DNA of 64,000 nt from Chrysemys picta bellii (lineage: Eukaryota; Chordata; Testudines; Emydidae). The translations under genes and the position numbers were made by a program. Of this stretch, positions 20,001-32,379 are shown piece after piece. The first letter of the stretch is position 1; each line of letters opens with the position of its first letter. The notes under the pieces were generated by a model. The model had not been told where the DNA came from. It was given only the letters and a program-made list of their open reading frames with translations, and did not search any database. The DNA is taken from contig NC_088792.1 in assembly GCF_011386835.1 (NCBI RefSeq), positions 37,810,882 through 37,874,881 of the forward strand. Reading direction: 5' to 3'.

Positions 20001-21640
20001 GCACTGGAGCTAGGATAGCAAATCTGACATTCTCCTGTTCCGGTGCGTGGCACAGAGCTGACAAACCCTGTAGCACAGAACCCACCACAACCTCACTCCT
20101 CCCCTCCCCTGGTCTTTGCTGCCAGCCCCTAACCCTATCATGTAAATTAAGCATTTCCATTGCGTTATTGGCCTAGTACTCAAGCAGGAGATGTCCCCAA
20201 GGTTGTATAACTAATTAGTGGATCCTGGAAATGAGAGAGGATAAGAAAAGGTGATTAGTTCTGAGACATGCATTTTAAAGTAATACACATTGATTTAACT
20301 GGTGTTTTTAAATCACAAATTCAATAAAAAATGAACTGCCAGTAGCCTCTCTACAGCCCAATATCTTTGTTGCATTTCAGCTATTCAAAAATGCCACAAT
20401 TTAGAGGCAGAAAGAAATTAAACAGGGTGGATCAAGCAATTTGCTGTCTGCACCATGCTCTAGAGGAGGAGTCCAGTCCAGGATGTGAGTAGCAGATGGC
20501 TACACTGAATGAGAAAAAGCTAGGCTCCCTCAGCCCTGAGCTGGTAATTCTCTTTATTTGATAGAAGTTTTGCTGCCAAACCATTGTTTGATTAAAATAC
20601 ACACATTGGTAATACTGCCAAGTCCATTTCACCTCAACAGCTATTTTAGCTCCATACCCAGTCCTCCAGTGCCCTGCACTGTACGTAGTCATTCACACCA
20701 GAGCCAAGTAGGTGTGAAATGCAACCAAAGCAAAATGGCAGCATTTTACACCCATTTTGCACTCTCTTTGCGTGTGTGCAAACAATCCAAAAGGTGTAAG
20801 GCAGTGGCGAATCAAATCTGTTTGTTCTATTGGCCATAATTTTTCAAGAAGGGCCTGATCCAAAGCCCGGTGAAGTCCATAGTGACCTGCCTTCCTCAAT
20901 GTGAAAAAATCGCTTAGATCTTCAGTTCTATAAGACAGAATCATTGTCCCTGTCTGGTTTGTGAGAGTGCCTCCCCCAGTTACCGCCCATACCAAGCCAG
21001 GCAGAGAACAGGCCTGCATTTCTTCCTGCAGACTGTCAGAAAAGCCTGTCAGGTTGTGACTTAATTTTCCTCTTTTTTTTCTGATGCACAAGGGAGTCGC
21101 TCCTCACTACATTATGTTAATTGTAAAGTAAATTCTCCCAGCATTACAGTACAACTACGTTGTGGTGGAAGTGACATCAGACTTCAGCGCCTGAGTCGTA
21201 CAATCTGCATTCAGAGAAGGGTCATTCACTCAGCAAAAGCACAACGTCTTATTAAATATGGGGGTGGGAAAGCAGCTCATCGGCTGGCTCTGCAGTGTCT
21301 GTGTTGCAGTAGCAGCATGTGTGTAGGTGGGTGAGGTAGAGAGTAGGAGGGATATGGTCACGGTCCAGATTATTCTGCTAATATTTATTCCTGCTCTAAC
21401 CATTTCTCAGCCCAGCTTCTGTCTTGAATGACAGCTCTGGAGACAAGCAGGGCATCACATAATGCCTACGCTGGCAGATACTGAGCAGTCAACCAAGCAG
21501 ATGTGACATGCAGAAACAAAATTAACCCTTTTCAAACCATTGTTTAGGCAGCTGCTTGATAAAGCTTCTTATTGTTAGCAGACATTAAATACTTTGAAAT
21601 TCTCTCTATACAATCGTGTGTGTGATATTATATATTACTT
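17036..21640. other. Intergenic, no gene or clear repeat recognised
   Basis: A long AT-rich stretch between MSRB2 and ARMC3. Several short open frames exist (for example 17807-18103 on plus and 20693-21091 on minus), but none has a family-like pattern or fitting splice sites. Parts may be old, unrecognised repeats. Confidence 0.35.
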
Positions 21641-21784
21641 TTCTAGTCAGTGGTCCTGGAACTAGGGGTGCTGTAGTAGAAATAGGAAGCACCAAATACA
21701 TGGTTTCCGTGAAAAGCACCCCCATTATAAAAATTGTTCCAGCACCCTTGTTTCTAATGATGTTTTTGTCATATTATTCCACAT

Positions 21785-22520
21785 GTTTAAGGCTGCGAGT
21801 TTGTCACAGATTTTGTGACTTTCTGGGATCTCCATGACCTCTGCAGCAGCCAGTGCGGCTGGCCCGGGGGCTGCCTGAGCAGCTCGGGCAGCCCCTGGGC
21901 CAGCCACACCAGCCGCTGCTGGGGCAGTCTCAGGCCACTGTGCCCGCCCTCCCCTCAGCAGCAGCAGGAGTTTGGGTGAGGAAGGGGGCACAGGAGGGGA
22001 TGAGTGATTTGGGCAGTGCTTACCTCAGGGGGGCACCCTGGAAGTGGCGACATCCCCCTCCCTCAGCTCCTAGGTGGAGGCGTGGCCAGGCAGCATTGCG
22101 CATTGCCTCCCCTTGCAGACACTGCCCCTACAGCTCCCATTGGCTGCGGTTCCTGGCCAATGGGAGCTGCGGAGCTGGCACTCAGGGCAGAGGCAGTGTG
22201 CAGAGCTGCCTAGCTGCGCCTCCACCTAGGAGCTGAGGGAGGGGGATGTTGCCACTTCTGGGGAGGCGTGGAGCCAGGTAGGGAGCCTGCTAGCCCCGCC
22301 AACTGCCCCCCCCCAACTCCAGCAGGGGTCCCAGGCCATATGCTGCCACCCCCCCCCCCCCAGCACCAGGCTGCCACCCCAGCACCTGTGGTGCCCCAGG
22401 CTGTCCCCCCCCCCCAAGATTTAGTCAGGGGTATATAGTACAAGTCATGGACAGGTCACGGGCTGTCAATTTTTGTTTACTGCCCGTGAACTGTCTGTGA
22501 CTTTTACTAAAAATACCTGT
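21785..22520. mobile_element. Inverted-repeat element with GC-rich core
   Basis: The left end has AAGGCTGCGAGTTTGTCAC and the right end has GTGACTTTTACTAAAAATACCTGTCA. The terminal theme TGTCCATGACTTTTAC is shared with the element at 39797-40421. The core includes poly-C runs and two copies of the phrase CTCCCATTGGC/GCCAATGGGAG type. Long open frames are compositional. Confidence 0.6.
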
Positions 22521-23576
22521 CATTAAAACATGAGGCATCCCATTTCTGAAAGCCCTCCATGCGGGGCGTTTGCAGAATTGGGCCTGTCATATGTAACTGC
22601 AATTTTGGTTTGTCCCTGGTGCCTGAGGAAAGGGGCACAAATATACACACTTTGCTGGATGTATCTGACTCTGGCATAGAGAACCACTGCGCTCACAGAA
22701 ATCCATGGCATCCATATGCAAGACCTTCTTAAGAACTCCGTGTCATCTTCAGCAAGAAACTTTCCCTCATCACCCACAGAACTCAGCTCTCTTGGGATTC
22801 CAGACCCTGGAACAGTGTCAAGATAATGCGATCACCTGATAATTGGCTGTCTGATGACAGGCAACAATAGTCTGGTATAAAAATTATATCCAAAGATACA
22901 TGGCCACATTCACTCATTGCATGCCACTGCTGGAAGTGGCTTCAGCCAGCTGTTGAAATCATTTTTATGCGTCTTTGTCCTGGGTTCTAGTTGGGACGAG
23001 AAGTAAAAGTGCTGAAACATCATGACAAAGAGCCTGCCGGAAATCCCAACAAAGCCTGTTCTTACCAGATTACCAATTCTAGCTCTGTAGCATCAGGAGC
23101 TTTAGCCAGTTCGGAAACAAACTGAAACTGACCCATCAAATCTTTTGAAGTTAACTTGTGCAATAGGTTGGTTTGGCTTAGCCAATGACATCCATGCAAG
23201 TGAATGAGGTACTCTGTTTTGTTTTGGTTTTGCTCTGTCTTTATTTAAGAAAAAGATTAGTGAAAAAATAGATGATTAGTGGCTTAATAGCCCTTTTTGC
23301 TAATCATAAACGGCATAAACCAATCTCATCCTAACCACCATTTTTAAAAAAGATATTGGGCCAGATTGTCAGATCTGTGCATTAATGTGAGTAGTGCCAC
23401 CCCGCACCTGGATCCAAGGCCAGAGTTTGGCCTGTTGTGATAAAACACTACCACACACATTACACAATATAGGTTAGATGAACAATGCTGATGATAGGTA
23501 ATGAGTTTCCAAAACGTCTGTGCAACTCCTAACAGGCCCCTCTCCTGTACTGTATGCTCCTGTTCCTTGTACCTAA

Positions 23577-23860
23577 GGCCTTGGCTACACTCGGGAATTC
23601 ACAGCGCTGCCGCGGCAGCACTGTGAAGGGTGAGTGTAGTCGTACTGCCAGCGCTGCGAGAGAGCTCTCGCAGCGCTGTACGTACTCCACCTCTCCGAGG
23701 GGAGTGGCTTGCAGTGCTGCGAGCGAGTGTGCAGCGCTGCAGGCTCTGATTACACTGGCGCTTTACAGCGCTGCACTCACTGCGCTCAGTGGCGGGGGCG
23801 TTTTCACACCCCTGAGCGCAGCAAGTTGCAGCGCTGTACAGCGACAGTGTAGCCAAGGCC
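23577..23860. mobile_element. PIF/Harbinger MITE
   Basis: Ends GGCCTTGGCTACACTC and GTGTAGCCAAGGCC with target duplication TAA (23574-23576 and 23861-23863). The core repeats the palindromic unit CAGCGCTG many times, giving strong hairpin potential. Confidence 0.9.
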
Positions 23861-24234
23861 TAAGGTAGTGAGCCCTTTTGAAAGGCCTCCTATCACCAAA
23901 GCACAACCCCTGAACAACGTGTTTGAATGAACAATCCCTCAGCAGCAGTGGTGGGAGCTGTAGCTTCCTGTAAGTTATTTTAATGGCTTTATCACCCTGA
24001 ACTGAGCCCTGGCCATCTGTTCCAGCCTCTAATTACAAATGCAGAAAGAGCTAATTCACAATTGCATCATAAACAAGTAAAATATAAATGATTTAGGAGC
24101 TGATCTATGTCATGTTTCACACACCAGTCAGAGGAAAATTGCTCTCCCGTTGATAGCCTGATTTCCCTGATTATAGACCTCTTTTTTCTGGCTGGCAGGA
24201 ATTCCTCAAGAGCAGGGCTCCATATAGCGGGCTC

Positions 24235-24600
24235 TACTGCTTAGGGATGCACAGAGGTTTGAGGGGCCTGGGGCAAAATCTGAACTTGAGGCCTCCTGCT
24301 CTTACAAAAAAATTACCACTGAGGGGAGGCCACTGAGTGAGTCTACCCCACACTCACTCCAGAGGGGCAGCTCTTGTCCCATGCTAATGGGCCTGGCTCC
24401 CTGCTCTGGGCATTGGGATCTGGTGCACAGGATCACAGGTTTGGCCCAGATGCACCTGCAGGCCAAATCTGAGTGGCACTGCAGACCCATATGCCAGGTA
24501 GCAATGCCACTCGATTTGGGGGCTTTCACAAATAGGAGGCCTGGGGCCAACTGCCCCTTTTGTGCCACCTCGGGCGGTCCTGCTGCTGCTGCTAACTCTT
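24235..24600. mobile_element. hAT-like element, partial
   Basis: It begins near AGGGATGCACAGAGGTTTGAGGGGCCTGGGGC and ends near GGGCCAACTGCCCCTTTTGTGCCACCTCGGGCGGTCCTG. The GGGCGGTCCTG end resembles the 141-bp element at 36840-36980. The ends are degraded, so the limits are approximate. Confidence 0.5.
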
Positions 24601-24815
24601 TGTTTCTATATGTATAAATAGTTAATTGCTAATCACATACACTGCCGTATGATTGATGTAATATTTCCTTTCTCTGTACAATGGGTCCAAGAGATGGAGG
24701 ATGGCATTTTTGTGGATCATTTCCAGGCGGGCAGGACACAAAATCCTGCTGTTCCCAAGCCCTCCAAACCTCTGGGCCTCCGCCAATAAAAAAAAAAAAG
24801 CCCCATCTCACTAAA

Positions 24816-24970
24816 ACTAAGGCTGGGAAAATAACTCAGAATGAATCATTTATTGAATTAATTTCTCTTTTGCTGCTTACAAATTGTCTACAGGCAAATC
24901 TGTTTTTTGTTCGTTCCTGGAGTAGTGGTTTAAACTTTCACTATAATTCTTGGTGCTTAGGTCACTCACA
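24816..24970 (+). repeat. 155-bp direct duplication, copy 1
   Basis: It matches 25704-25858 over all 155 bases with about two differences, both in the GTTTTTTGTTCG segment. It is AT-rich and unique-looking. It does not resemble any repeat family I know. Confidence 0.9.
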
Positions 24971-25703
24971 TATTGCTGCTGATTTATTATCTGTGTTCAA
25001 AGCTATCCATTAATGCTCCTCTGGTATTTGGTTTGCAGGGGTATGTTCTGATTTGGGAGGTGGGCAGAAAGTTGAGAGGGGCATTTATTGCTCAAGACCA
25101 CAGTGACATTTCAAAGGGTAATTTTAAATCACGTGGTACTGGCAATACTTGATCAAACAGCAGTTATAATGTGTTAGTAATGATTTCAGCTTCTGATTTG
25201 CAATTGATATTTTTAATAGCTGTGAGTGGATTAAGATTTATATGAATATTTACTCTAATTGTTTGTCCTTACTATCCGCGGGGATTCCCTTAGTAAAAAG
25301 CTGATACAGCTGAAGAAGTTAAGCTGCAAGAGCAAAAAGTAACACTTAAGGGCTTGATTCAGCATTCCAAATTCCTTACAGCCTCAATCCTCTCACCACC
25401 AGCACTGGAGACAAGAATCCTGCTCCAGGTCTGCAGTAGTGGCAGATCTGCTGGGTCTGCCCCCTTAGACTCGGCCACTGGGGAGCCCCCATGTTGCTGG
25501 AGTCTGTACCCCGGCATCCTGCAGATTCCCCACACATACTCAAAAAATCCTTTTTTCCTCTCTTGCACAGCAGTCACACTATGAAGCACTGGTGTGGACT
25601 TGGGCAGGATTTTGCATATTGACTTGAATGGGTTTTTTTCCTGAGTAAAAATTCGGGCATTCTGAATAGGATACTTAATAAGTTAGATAGTTGGATGGTA
25701 ACT

Positions 25704-25858
25704 ACTAAGGCTGGGAAAATAACTCAGAATGAATCATTTATTGAATTAATTTCTCTTTTGCTGCTTACAAATTGTCTACAGGCAAATCTGGTTTTTGTTG
25801 GTTCCTGGAGTAGTGGTTTAAACTTTCACTATAATTCTTGGTGCTTAGGTCACTCACA
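25704..25858 (+). repeat. 155-bp direct duplication, copy 2
   Basis: Copy of 24816-24970, offset by 888 bases in the same orientation. The flanks are unrelated on both sides. Copy 1 continues into TATTGCTGCTGATTTATT and copy 2 into AGCAATTTGCTGAG. Confidence 0.9.
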
Positions 25859-25859
25859 A

Positions 25860-26840
25860 GCAATTTGCTGAGAATATCAGCATTCTATATTCAAAATGTC
25901 AGGTGTTTTAACTGGACAGCAAGGTTCCATGACTTGCTGAATGTTACTGTCAGAATCAGATTTTGGGTGCAAATTCTTATGATTACAAATTTGAAATTTG
26001 CCTTCCACAAATATTCTCTAATATCCATGTCAAATTTGGATGATTCTATGAACATTTCTGCCTGTAAAGTTCATACCAACAAACAGAAGAAAAGAGTAAA
26101 TGCAACCACAGATAATTAATTTAAAGGTTCTAATAAATATCTGTGGATTTTTTTGTTACATTTCCTCAGATCTAGTTACCATTATGAAAACCAGATGGAG
26201 CATAAACACCTCCGAATGTTTGGTTCCCCTATGCCATATAGGACAGGGCACTTCCCCACTCAAACACCGTACATTGATAGTGTGTGGTATTTTAAGGGCC
26301 TGATTTTCCAAAGCTCACCTTTGCTCATCATGGAATGTGATTGCAGCCTATGCTGCCGCACAGGGGAATAAGGGGATGTAAGGTCCCTTTCTGGGGCCAC
26401 ACAGGACTGACCTGGAGCTTGAGGCTGGGCACAGTGTAGGGAAAAGCAGGGGTTGCGTGCCTGATACCCCACAAGCAAGTAGGCAGGGTGGGGTCAGGGT
26501 GAAGTCCAGGAAAAGTGAGGTGAAGACAGAGCCATGGCTCTGAGCACCCCATCACCCCACCCCAAACAAAAGAACTGCCTGATATGATGGGGGGAGTATG
26601 CTGTGTCTAACACAGCAGACTCCTCACCCTCATCCCAGGCAATCTGGAGCTCCTTAAGTGAGTTTCTGAGTTACAGCTCCTGGGGAAGTGCAGGGCTGTG
26701 CGTAAACTTTCAATCTAGCTCCATGCGGGCACTCCCTCTAAACACCGTGGGGTTAGTTATGTGTGTAGGGACTCCTCATATGAAGGGTTGCAGGGTCAAG
26801 TCCTATGTGTAGGTTTCACTTTTGAAGGTTTTTCAAAGAA
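25860..26840. other. Intergenic, nothing recognised
   Basis: No exon and no clear repeat. The fragment left of the retroviral LTR may include a further old element (26350-26800), not identified. Confidence 0.3.
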
Positions 26841-26846
26841 GAGTTT

Positions 26847-28840
26847 TGTGGAAGTGGAAAAAGGGATAGAGGGAATTTGGACGCAGATATATTAGTTTCT
26901 AGGAATAGAGTAAGAGTCAGGCTAACACTAACTGTGAGACTTTAAGGCAGGGCCTGGGTGAGTGGGAAGCGAGTAGGAAAAAACCTGTAAGAGATGCTAT
27001 TTTTGACCTTGTATTTGATAAGAATGGAACACAGACTGTAGCAGGAACTGCTGAGAAAAGTAAGATATCAGGAAGGAATATGTATAAACAAGATGCGGCT
27101 GTTGATCATTACTGTATGCAACAAAAGGTATAAAGGCTTGCCCTAATTGTTTATCTGGCAGAGACCAGCCTAGGAAGGGGAATCCCTGTCTGTGCGCACT
27201 CTCCCCCTTGCAATTGCTTGAGAATAAACTGTCTCTGAAATGTTGCAAACAACCTAAGAGTGAAGACTGTGTTTTCTTTCACAATTTGGTGCCGTGACTT
27301 GGATGGCAACGCCCGGCTGAGACAGCGGTAGCTACTGCAGACCGTTCCCCTTCGAACCCCATGGCGCCACAATAGAGGTAAGAGACCTTTGAAATCTCTA
27401 TTGGAGTATCGGAGGAGGACTGCCTGGGGGGCCATCTGTCCCTTTGGGCTTACGCCATCCAAACTTATTGATGTTGCAACAAGATCAGATGCAGAGTGGT
27501 GCTGAGGAATTTGTTGCCGCCCTCAACTAAGGTTAGTTAATGCGGTTCTGAGGAATAGTGTTGCCACCCTCAATAAGGTTAATGCACCGGTGCTCAGGGT
27601 TTTTTTTTGCCACCTCAGATAAGGGAAAGATTGTATATAGTCTGGACATAAAGAATTAAGGTTATTGAAAAGAGATGCATCTAGATATGGGGAATGAATG
27701 TGTGTGTATGAATGAATGAAGGGGGGTATGAGCCGCTGACCAGGTCTAAGACTTAAGCTGACTCCAGCCGCCCCAGGGCTACCCTGTGCGGGAGTTCTGA
27801 AAGCAAGGGGGGGGGTCAGCTGAACCTTGTGACCCAGCGGAGAAGTTTCCCTTACTTATGAGCCCCTGACCAGGTCCGGACTTAAGCCGCTAGTCTGTGA
27901 AACCCGTGACCCAGTGGACTCTTTCCCTGGGATGTGAGAGAGTGAGAATTTTCTCTAGCTTATGAGCCACTGACCTAGCGGACAGGGCACTCCCCTGTGT
28001 GATTGGAAAATGGGTGGGGGACAGTCTAAGAATTCCCCTGCGCCACCCAAAGGCACCCCTGTGTACTACGTGTACGTGCATTATGGTCCTAGGACTTGTA
28101 GGTATTTAGATAACTGGAATTTTTTACACACGTGATAATCCATCTAAACAGTTTCCGCTAGAAGGTACCTTTGATATAGATAAAATCATATACCTCAGAG
28201 AAACCCTTACATCACCAAAAGTCTCTGACACACAGTGGGAGCAATTTGTCTATTGGTTGAAGGAAGCTACAAAGAGACTTCATGAGTCTTGAATGCGGAG
28301 TTTAAAGGACTCCCAGGAAAAGTTAAAAACCAAAGAGCAGGATTTAAAAACTAAATGCAAGGCGTCCGGATGTCCCCCACCCAAACTACCTTGGCTCCTT
28401 TCAGCCCAGTCTCCAAACACACTAGGAGCCAACAAGACCAGTCAGTAGTGATCCAGGCCCCCTTAAGGCAGTTGCCTGATGAAGGAGATCACTTGGTTAC
28501 AGTACATGCCCCCTGGACACCAGGGGACCTTAGAAATTTAGTTAAGGAATTTCCTAATATTAGAGAGGAACCAGAAAAATTCAGGTGACCCTTGTGAGTG
28601 ATATTGTTTAAGGAAAGGGACCAGGAAGGGTGGGGGTTAGTCAAGAAGCCCACCCTCCTTGCTAAATTGGTAGTGAAACAAAGCCTGTGCCTATGGAAAG
28701 AAACGGTTTGACGAGAAATGTTTGTTCTTAGGTAAATTCAGTAAAATTGTAGTACCAGACATCAGAATAGACCCAGACAGAGTCTCTGCTCACAATGTGG
28801 GAACAGTCAAAGTTCTAAACTGGTAATAAACTGCCCCAGA
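26847..28840 (+). mobile_element. Endogenous retrovirus remnant (ERV1/gamma-like), 5' LTR to gag
   Basis: The right part of a 5' LTR ends in CA at about 27283. It contains a TATA-like GGTATAAAGG near 27127 and a polyadenylation signal AATAAA at 27223-27228. The primer-binding site follows, then an untranslated leader. A broken gag region follows from about 28140 to 28590: short patches resemble a gammaretrovirus-type matrix start and the region around the capsid start. Stops and frameshifts interrupt it. No pol, env or 3' LTR is recognised. The left LTR limit is a guess. Confidence 0.7.
27287..27304 (+). promoter_or_regulatory. Retroviral primer-binding site, tRNA-His type
   Basis: TGGTGCCGTGACTTGGAT lies three bases after the LTR end. 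From memory of the tRNA-His 3' end, it matches the complement at all but one base (T for C at position 14). The same primer type is used by HERV-H. Confidence 0.75.
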
Positions 28841-29202
28841 TTTGTGATATGTTTTATGTATGTAACAAAAGCAGGAAGCAGCAAGCTTCAAGCATTCTCT
28901 GAGCAAATCACTGCAATTTTATGACTTTGAAATTTGGCTCTGAAGGGATCTGCTTAACCAACAAAGCAGCTATTACTGGAAATTTCTCCTCACGATATTT
29001 CAGCTTTCACTAGGCCGCATTTAGTGTTATTTGTATTTTAGCAGCACACAGGGCTGAGAATTGCTACCTCATATTCAACTTGTGGTCAGGTTTGAAGTAG
29101 CCACACAACTATTGCCATGCTAATGTATCAAGTTTAGCAGACAGATAATACTCGAAACAAAATCCGGGACAGATCAGCCTCTGGAAAAGGCAGCAAAGAC
29201 AC
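28841..29202. other. Intergenic, nothing recognised
   Basis: AT-rich sequence after the retroviral remnant. It may include the last traces of that element. Confidence 0.3.
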
Positions 29203-29205
29203 TAA

Positions 29206-29490
29206 GGCTAGGTCTACACTACCCGCCTGAATCGGCGGGTAGAAATCGATCTCTCGGGGATCGAATTATCGCGTCTCGTCGGGACGCGACAATCGATCCC
29301 CGAATCGACGCTCTTACTCCACCAGCGGAGGTGGGAGTAAGCGCCATTGACGGGGAGCTGCGGAGGTCGATTTTGCCACCGTCCTCACAGTGGGGTAAGT
29401 CGGCTCCGATAGGTCGAATTCAGCTACGCTATTTGCGTAGCTGAATTTGCGTATCTTAAATCGACCCCCCTCTGTAGTGAAGACCTGCCC
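29206..29490. mobile_element. PIF/Harbinger MITE
   Basis: Ends GGCTAGGTCTACACTAC and GTAGTGAAGACCTGCCC with TAA duplications at 29203-29205 and 29491-29493. Internal complementary segments (CGATTCGGGG type, and AATTCAGCTACG with its reverse) are shared with 8891-9186. Confidence 0.88.
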
Positions 29491-29614
29491 TAAGTGTCAG
29501 ATTTTTACAGGTATTTAGGTGCTTAAAGAGGCACATAGATGCTTAGTGGCTCTGTTTGCTGGGAGGAGGCATCAGGACGTAGGCAGCTTTGCACATACCT
29601 ACTGGTGGTAACTT

Positions 29615-30183
29615 AGAGTATGTGTTCACTGCAACAAAAAAACCCTGACAGTGAGTCTCAGATCCTGGGTCAACTGACTTGAGCTCATTTTAGAGGGCTA
29701 AAATAGCAATGTAGGCATTCCTGCTCAGCCCAGAGCCTGGGCTCCAAGACTCACCCTCCTTGCCAGGTTTCAGAACCCAGACAACAGCCCAAACAGGAAC
29801 CTCTGCACTGCTAATTTTAGCCCCATAGCACAAGCCCAAGGCTTTGAGATTCGCTGCGGGGTTTTTTCCCCCCCATAGTGTAGATGTAGCCTCAGGATAT
29901 GTTTACTCTACACTAAAACACCCAGAGCTGGCCCATGTCACCTGACTCAGCTTTGCAGGGCTTGGGCTGTGCGGCTATAAAACTGCAGTGTAGACATTTG
30001 GGCTCATGCTGGAGCTCAAGCTCTGGGACCCTCCCACCTCTTGTGGTCCAATGTTTTGGGCTTCAGTCCAAACGTGAATGTCTACAGTGCAATTTTATAG
30101 CTCCTCAGCTCAAGCCCCGTGAGCCCAAGTCAGCTGACAATGGCCAGCCATGGTGTTTGATTGCAGTGTGGACATACCATTAG
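29615..30183. mobile_element. Two adjacent Harbinger-like elements
   Basis: The first runs from GAGTATGTGTTCACTGC to GTGTAGATGTAGCCTCAG (about 29615-29895). The second runs from GGATATGTTTACTCTACAC to GCAGTGTGGACATACC (about 29896-30179). Both have the GTGTAGAC/GTCTACAC end theme. The target duplications are degraded. Confidence 0.55.
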
Positions 30184-30184
30184 G

Positions 30185-30475
30185 TGCCCAGGAGGCTGTA
30201 GGTGCAGCCAGGGTTAGGCTCTAAATGCATGGTGATTCTGAGAATGTCACTGGTGCCTAAATGTTGGTCTCGGGTGCCTAAAGAAGTGTTAAGCACCTAA
30301 ATCTCCTTGTGGATCCAGCCGAAAGTGCCTTAATTATCTTAATTTCTTAGGCCTTGCAGTAGTGGCACAACACCTAAATATCATTAAAAAGCTGGGCCCT
30401 ATCTCCCACTTAAATCACTGGGTATCTGCATTGTTAGGCATCTAAATACTTTTGAAAATCTGGCCCAAAGTGCTT
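30185..30475. repeat. Dispersed 'GTGCCTAAA' repeat
   Basis: Several GGTGCCTAAA phrases ending in TTTTGAAAATCTGGCCCA. It is the opposite orientation of the family at 2985-3165. Confidence 0.5.
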
Positions 30476-31042
30476 TTTGGAGAAAAGAGATTTGAATAAA
30501 AAAGGAAGAAAAGAAAATCCTGCTGTTACTCTTCTATCTAACATGGCTTTATGGTTTTCAAATACCTCTCAGAAATAGCAGACACTGCTGAACTGAAGGA
30601 CAAGTTGTTTGTTTGTTTGACTAATAAACAAACTAACGCAATCCAGGGACATTTCCTAGAAATAAGCAAAGGCTGGAGAGGTAATTAAGTAACAAGGAAA
30701 CACTAAGTCTAGTTCAGACTTTTTTTTAATTGTAGCCACAAGGGAATTTTATAATCTTATTTGCATACCAACAGATTCTAAAACACTCAACTTTCCCTAT
30801 CAGTTATAATTGTATTCACATTTTATATTCTTTGAATTTATAAATATTAAACAGATACTGTTCTGAAAATGCAAATCTTGCTTCTTCCTGTATTCCAATG
30901 AGGATATTGGAGTGTTTTTCCCCCTAGTATATCTGGAGGCTGTAGTCTCCCTCCTGAAAAAGAAGAGACAAGACCCAGGCACAGGGAGCACAGAGGAATA
31001 CTTTGGTGAGCTTGCTGGACACAGACAGAGCCTACAGCTCAC
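30476..31042. other. Intergenic, nothing recognised
   Basis: AT-rich stretch without exon or clear repeat. Confidence 0.3.
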
Positions 31043-31045
31043 TGA

Positions 31046-31725
31046 GGCCTTGGCTACACGTTCAAGTTAGAGCGCATTAAATCAGCCCCGGGCACCCTAA
31101 CTCCTGAGGTGTCCACATTGGCAAGGCACGTAGATCGCCCGGACTCCACGGCTGGAGCGCCCCTGGTAATCCACCTCCATGAGAAGCAGAGAGCTTGCTG
31201 TGACCCAGCTGGAGTGCTGGGGTGTCAGTGTGGATGACATGTTGCATTATTGTGCTGTGATTGGCCTCCGGAAACATCCCATAATCCCCTGATGTCAAAT
31301 GGCTACTCTGGTCATTGTTTTGAACTTGGCTGCAGGCATGCAGATAGCCCCTATCAAAGCTCCATTTCTGACAGCACACATGCTTATCTGCTCCGGGACA
31401 CAAAGCAAACCATTACTGTGGGGGGCGGGGTGGTGGTGGCTGATGTTGGGTTTCCCCCTGCCGCTGTCTGAACTTACAAGGTAGCATGCTGACACACTGC
31501 CCCCCATGCTTTGCAAACACTTGCCAAAGCAAGTTGCAGCCACTTGCACACTGGGATAGCTACCACAATGCACTGCTCTTTGTGGCATTGCAAGAGCTGC
31601 TAATGTGGACATGCTCCACAGTCACAGGGAGCACAGTGTGAACACACAGCAGCACTTTCCCTGCTGCTGTCTCCGAGGGCTGGTTTAACTCCTGGTGCTT
31701 TACATCTGCAAGTGTAGCCATGGCC
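31046..31725. mobile_element. Long PIF/Harbinger-type element (680 bp)
   Basis: Ends GGCCTTGGCTACACG and GTGTAGCCATGGCC, the same terminal theme as 23577-23860. The possible target duplication is TGA/AGA. It contains no intact transposase. Confidence 0.7.
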
Positions 31726-31799
31726 AGAGTCTCTAGCTCACAGACAAGGAATGCAGCTCATGCTCCCCAGCATCACCCCACAGGGTCTGTTTAAATCCT

Positions 31800-32210
31800 A
31801 CCCTGGATCTAGGAATCACGGAAAGGCCTTTCCACTCATGCCCCCACCCCACCCTGACTCCATCCCTGCCCCAAAGTCCCCACCCCATATCTGCCCCTCC
31901 CTGCCCCTATTGGATCCCTCCCCAAATCCCCACCCCCAGCCCCACCTCCTCCCCGAAGTGCGCTGCGTTCCCCCTCCTCCCCCTCCCCCTCCCAGAAACA
32001 GTTGTTTCATGGTGCCAAGTGTGAGGAGGCTTGGGAGGGAGGGGGGAGAAGCAGGACTTGGCGGCGGGATCAGGGGAGGAGGTGGAGGCGGAGGTGAGCT
32101 GGGGTGGGGAGCTGCCGGTGGGTGCAGATTACCCACCAATTTTTCCCTGTGGGTGCTCCAGCCCCGGAGCACCCACGGAGTCAGTGCCTATGTCCCTTCC
32201 TCCAAAAAGT
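31800..32210. mobile_element. Fragment with strand-asymmetric C/G-rich arms
   Basis: A C-rich half (31835-31995) is followed by a G-rich half (32020-32130), then the repeat-like end GTGGGTGCTCCAGCCCCGGAGCACCCACGGAGTCAGTGCCTATG. The halves are partly complementary. It is probably a degraded inverted-repeat element. Open frames here are compositional. Confidence 0.45.
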
Positions 32211-32379
32211 AAATGACAACATCTAAAAAATCAAAACAAAAAGTGGAATTCGACCCTGACAAGGGAGAAGTGCCAGTGATTCAATTCAGTGAAGTCCACT
32301 AGCGACTTTGATATTGGTGTTGATTTTACATGGAAGATGCATGGATATTATAGTGATGGGCAGCATTATAAAATCTTAA

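Noticed and set aside
20693..21091. Minus-strand 132-codon frame
   Set aside because: No domain-like pattern and no supporting splice sites. Short common repeat phrases (GGGCCTGATCCAAAGCCC) occur inside.
31751..32216. Frames of 153 and 118 codons with Pro and Gly runs
   Set aside because: Direct translation of C-rich and G-rich arms of a degraded inverted-repeat element.
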